Positions 4,452-6,545 of a DNA stretch of 6,545 bases are shown in pieces. Numbering within the stretch: position 1 is the first letter of the stretch; every line of letters starts with the position of its first letter. The notes beneath the pieces were generated by a model. It saw nothing but the letters and a program-made list of their open reading frames with translations, had not been told where the DNA came from and ran no database searches. The translations under genes and the position numbers were made by a program. Source of the DNA: an uncultured Clostridia bacterium (GTDB lineage Bacteria; Bacillota; Clostridia; TANB77; CAG-508); the NCBI GenBank assembly GCA_934177555.1, contig CAKPPL010000061.1, forward strand, positions 1 to 6,545, given 5' to 3'.

Positions 4452-6545
4452 TTAAATTGTACAATTTCCTATTCCAACAATATTTTGAAATACTTTTAAA
4501 ATTTCATCTGTTAAATATATAGAACCACAAGGTTTTATTTCATCATTTATTTTTATTACTACTTTTATATTATTTTGTTCACCATTAAAGAATTTTATAG
4601 CACCTCTAAGTTTATCCTTTCTTTCTTCTGAAAGTCCTGTAATATCTAATGTAAGTATATTATTTTTTTCCAATACTCCAAATTCTTTGATACTCCTTGC
4701 AACAATCTTTGTTTCATCATCTTCTCTTATACTAAGTCTACCATCTATAATAACTATATTTTCTTCTATTAGTATATCTTGTGCTTTTAAATATGTTGGT
4801 TCAAAAACAATAATCTCAGCAGAGCCATATAGGTCTTCAAGAGTTACAAATGCCATTATTTTATTGTTTTTTGTGTATTTTTTCTTGATTGAAGTTATAA
4901 TACCTGCTATTTTTACTTCTTGTCCATCTACATATTGGCATTTTTCTTGTATATCTTCATCATTTTTATTATTTTGTTCATCTATTTCTTTCATTTGTAA
5001 TGATGAAATATTAGTATTAGCTATAATTTGTTCTCTAATTTTTTCTAGTGGATGCCCTGATATATATATACCTAACATTTCTTTTTCAATAGATAATAAT
5101 TCTTTTTCATTTAACTCACTTTTTTCAATAAAATTATATTTTATTTCACTCAAATTATTTTCTTCTGTATCAGAACTTAAATCAAACATTGAAACTTGAC
5201 CATTTATACCTTTTTTATTATAACTTTGAATAGTATCTATAATAGTTTCAAATGATGCTAATAATGTTGCTCTTGTTTCTGGAAATTCTTCAAACGTTCC
5301 TGCTTTTATTAAACTTTCTATGCACTTTTTGTTTACTGACTCTCCAGCCATTCTTTCACAAAAATCTGTAAAACTAGTAAATTTTCCATTTTTTTCTCTT
5401 TCATTAATTATATTGTCAACAGGCTGTATTCCTACATTTTTTATACTTCCTAATCCAAAACGTATTTTACCATCTTCTACAGTGAATTTTGTACTACTTA
5501 AATTTATATCTGGTTTTAAAATTTCTATTCCTAATTTTTTACATTCATCTATATATTCTGGAATTTTATCTAAATTTCCTAAAAAACTATTTAACATTGA
5601 TGCCATAAATTCTGCAGGATAATAAGCTTTCAAATATGCTGTTCTATAGGCCACAACTGCATAACATGCAGCATGAGATTTATTAAATGCATATTTAGCA
5701 AATTCTGCCATTTCATCAAATATTTTATTTGCTGATTCTGCATCAATTCCGTTTCTAACACATCCTGGGACAACAATATTTCCATTTTCATCCACTTGAC
5801 CATTTATAAAGACTTCTCTTTCTTTTGCCATTACATCAAGTTTTTTCTTTCCCATTGCTCTACGCACCAAATCTGCTCTGCCTAGTGAATATCCAGCCAA
5901 ATCTCTTACTATTTGCATTACTTGTTCTTGATATACCATACATCCATAGGTTACATTTAATATTGGCTCTAAGCTTGGATGTGTATATTCATTATGTCCA
6001 GGATTTTGTTTTCCTCTAATATATCTTGGAATTTGATCCATTGGACCTGGTCTGTACAATGATACACCTGCTATTAAATCTTCTAAGCAATCAGGTTTTA
6101 ATTCTTTCATAAAGTTAGTCATTCCTTGAGATTCAAACTGAAATATTCCTGATGTATTTCCTTCTTGCCATAATTTATAAACTTTTGGATCTGACATATC
6201 TTTATCAAATTCTACATCAATCCCTTTTCCACTTTTTACAAGATTAATTGTATCTTGAATTACTGTTAAAGTACGTAATCCCAGAAAATCCATTTTTAAT
6301 AATCCTAATTCTTCAAGTGTAGTCATTATGTATTGTGTTGATATTTGATTATCTCTTACATATAATGGAACATATGTATCTACAGGATCTTTTGTTATTA
6401 CAACACCACATGCATGTGTAGAAGCTTGTCTTGGCATCCCTTCAAGTCCCATAGCTATTTCTAATAATTTATGTACTTGTTCATTATTATCATATATATC
6501 TTTTAATTCTTTATTTTGTTCTAATGCTTTTTTTATAGTTATATG
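4452..6545 (-). CDS. dnaE: DNA polymerase III alpha subunit, C-terminal 697 residues (partial)
   Basis: This is the C-terminal portion of the replicative polymerase subunit DnaE; the start, PHP domain and PDxDxDF catalytic pair lie beyond the right edge. The frame is open to 6545, so the ATG at 6450-6452 is an internal Met. In order along the protein: LEGMPRQASTHACGVV (about 6400-6450); KMDFLGLRTL with the third palm Asp at 6288-6290; LYRPGP (about 6035-6053); YGCMVYQEQVMQI and RRAMGKKK (about 5843-5866); FNKSHAACYAV (about 5650-5685); an internal beta-clamp-binding motif QVSMF (5184-5198); GIYISGHPLE; and an OB-fold from about 4690 to 4935. This order and the QxxMF motif fit DnaE rather than the Gram-positive PolC, which carries an exonuclease insertion. 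The stop TAA is at 4452-4454. No terminator follows, so transcripts may run into the 66-aa gene. Confidence 0.97.
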   Translation of the reverse strand, partial: HITIKKALEQNKELKDIYDNNEQVHKLLEIAMGLEGMPRQASTHACGVVITKDPVDTYVPLYVRDNQISTQYIMTTLEELGLLKMDFLGLRTLTVIQDTINLVKSGKGIDVEFDKDMSDPKVYKLWQEGNTSGIFQFESQGMTNFMKELKPDCLEDLIAGVSLYRPGPMDQIPRYIRGKQNPGHNEYTHPSLEPILNVTYGCMVYQEQVMQIVRDLAGYSLGRADLVRRAMGKKKLDVMAKEREVFINGQVDENGNIVVPGCVRNGIDAESANKIFDEMAEFAKYAFNKSHAACYAVVAYRTAYLKAYYPAEFMASMLNSFLGNLDKIPEYIDECKKLGIEILKPDINLSSTKFTVEDGKIRFGLGSIKNVGIQPVDNIINEREKNGKFTSFTDFCERMAGESVNKKCIESLIKAGTFEEFPETRATLLASFETIIDTIQSYNKKGINGQVSMFDLSSDTEENNLSEIKYNFIEKSELNEKELLSIEKEMLGIYISGHPLEKIREQIIANTNISSLQMKEIDEQNNKNDEDIQEKCQYVDGQEVKIAGIITSIKKKYTKNNKIMAFVTLEDLYGSAEIIVFEPTYLKAQDILIEENIVIIDGRLSIREDDETKIVARSIKEFGVLEKNNILTLDITGLSEERKDKLRGAIKFFNGEQNNIKVVIKINDEIKPCGSIYLTDEILKVFQNIVGIGNCTI

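Noticed and set aside
4687..6019. Plus-strand open frames opposite dnaE, and a similar minus-strand frame inside the ATPase at 2895-3101
   Set aside because: They are antisense shadows of strongly conserved proteins, with Ser/Ile/Phe-rich translations typical of reversed AT-rich coding DNA.
6450..6452. dnaE starting at this ATG, as a truncated polymerase
   Set aside because: The frame stays open for 31 more codons to the window edge and encodes conserved DnaE sequence (ITIKKALEQN, LLEIA), so the Met is internal.

Overview
The window is very AT-rich DNA from a bacterium that reads the standard code (TAA stops, TGG for Trp). The AT-rich codon use, strong AAAGGAG-type ribosome binding sites, sigma-A-like promoters, a T-box riboswitch and a Clostridium-like isoleucyl-tRNA synthetase N-terminus all point to a low-GC member of the Bacillota, most likely class Clostridia. 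No mobile element, CRISPR array, tRNA or rRNA is visible. The genes look chromosomal and vertically inherited.

Layout, left to right. (1) 1-187 (minus) is the 5' end of ileS, cut by the window edge. (2) 200-460 (minus) is a small DUF1653 gene, 12 nt upstream of ileS. (3) 490-716 (minus) is an isoleucine-type T-box leader with specifier ATC, ending in an intrinsic terminator, so it controls DUF1653 and ileS as one unit. (4) 717-1226 (minus) encodes a membrane-anchored protein with an extracytoplasmic FxLYD-like domain. (5) 1227-1431 is a divergent promoter region with helically phased A/T tracts. (6) 1432-4038 (plus) is a complete MgtA-type P-type ATPase. (7) 4039-4079 is a bidirectional terminator. 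(8) 4090-4290 (minus) encodes a 66-residue single-span membrane protein with a very acidic tail. (9) 4291-4451 holds two promoters and nested inverted repeats. (10) 4452-6545 (minus) is the C-terminal part of dnaE (DNA polymerase III alpha subunit), running off the right edge.

How the genes work together: uncharged tRNA-Ile should raise ileS expression through the T-box, and the DUF1653 protein is made on the same transcript. The ATPase is an island on the plus strand, with its own extended -10 promoter facing that of the FxLYD gene and a terminator shared with the small acidic membrane protein. dnaE is replication housekeeping and has no visible terminator before the small gene.

The item most worth attention is the ATPase. 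Its catalytic machinery is intact and its body is clearly MgtA-like, but the membrane ion site is rearranged. The M4 Glu of the PEML motif is Leu, M5 has gained the NxGE arrangement seen in Ca2+ pumps, and M6 has a new Glu. Its ion may not be Mg2+. There is no stretch over 300 bases without a gene.
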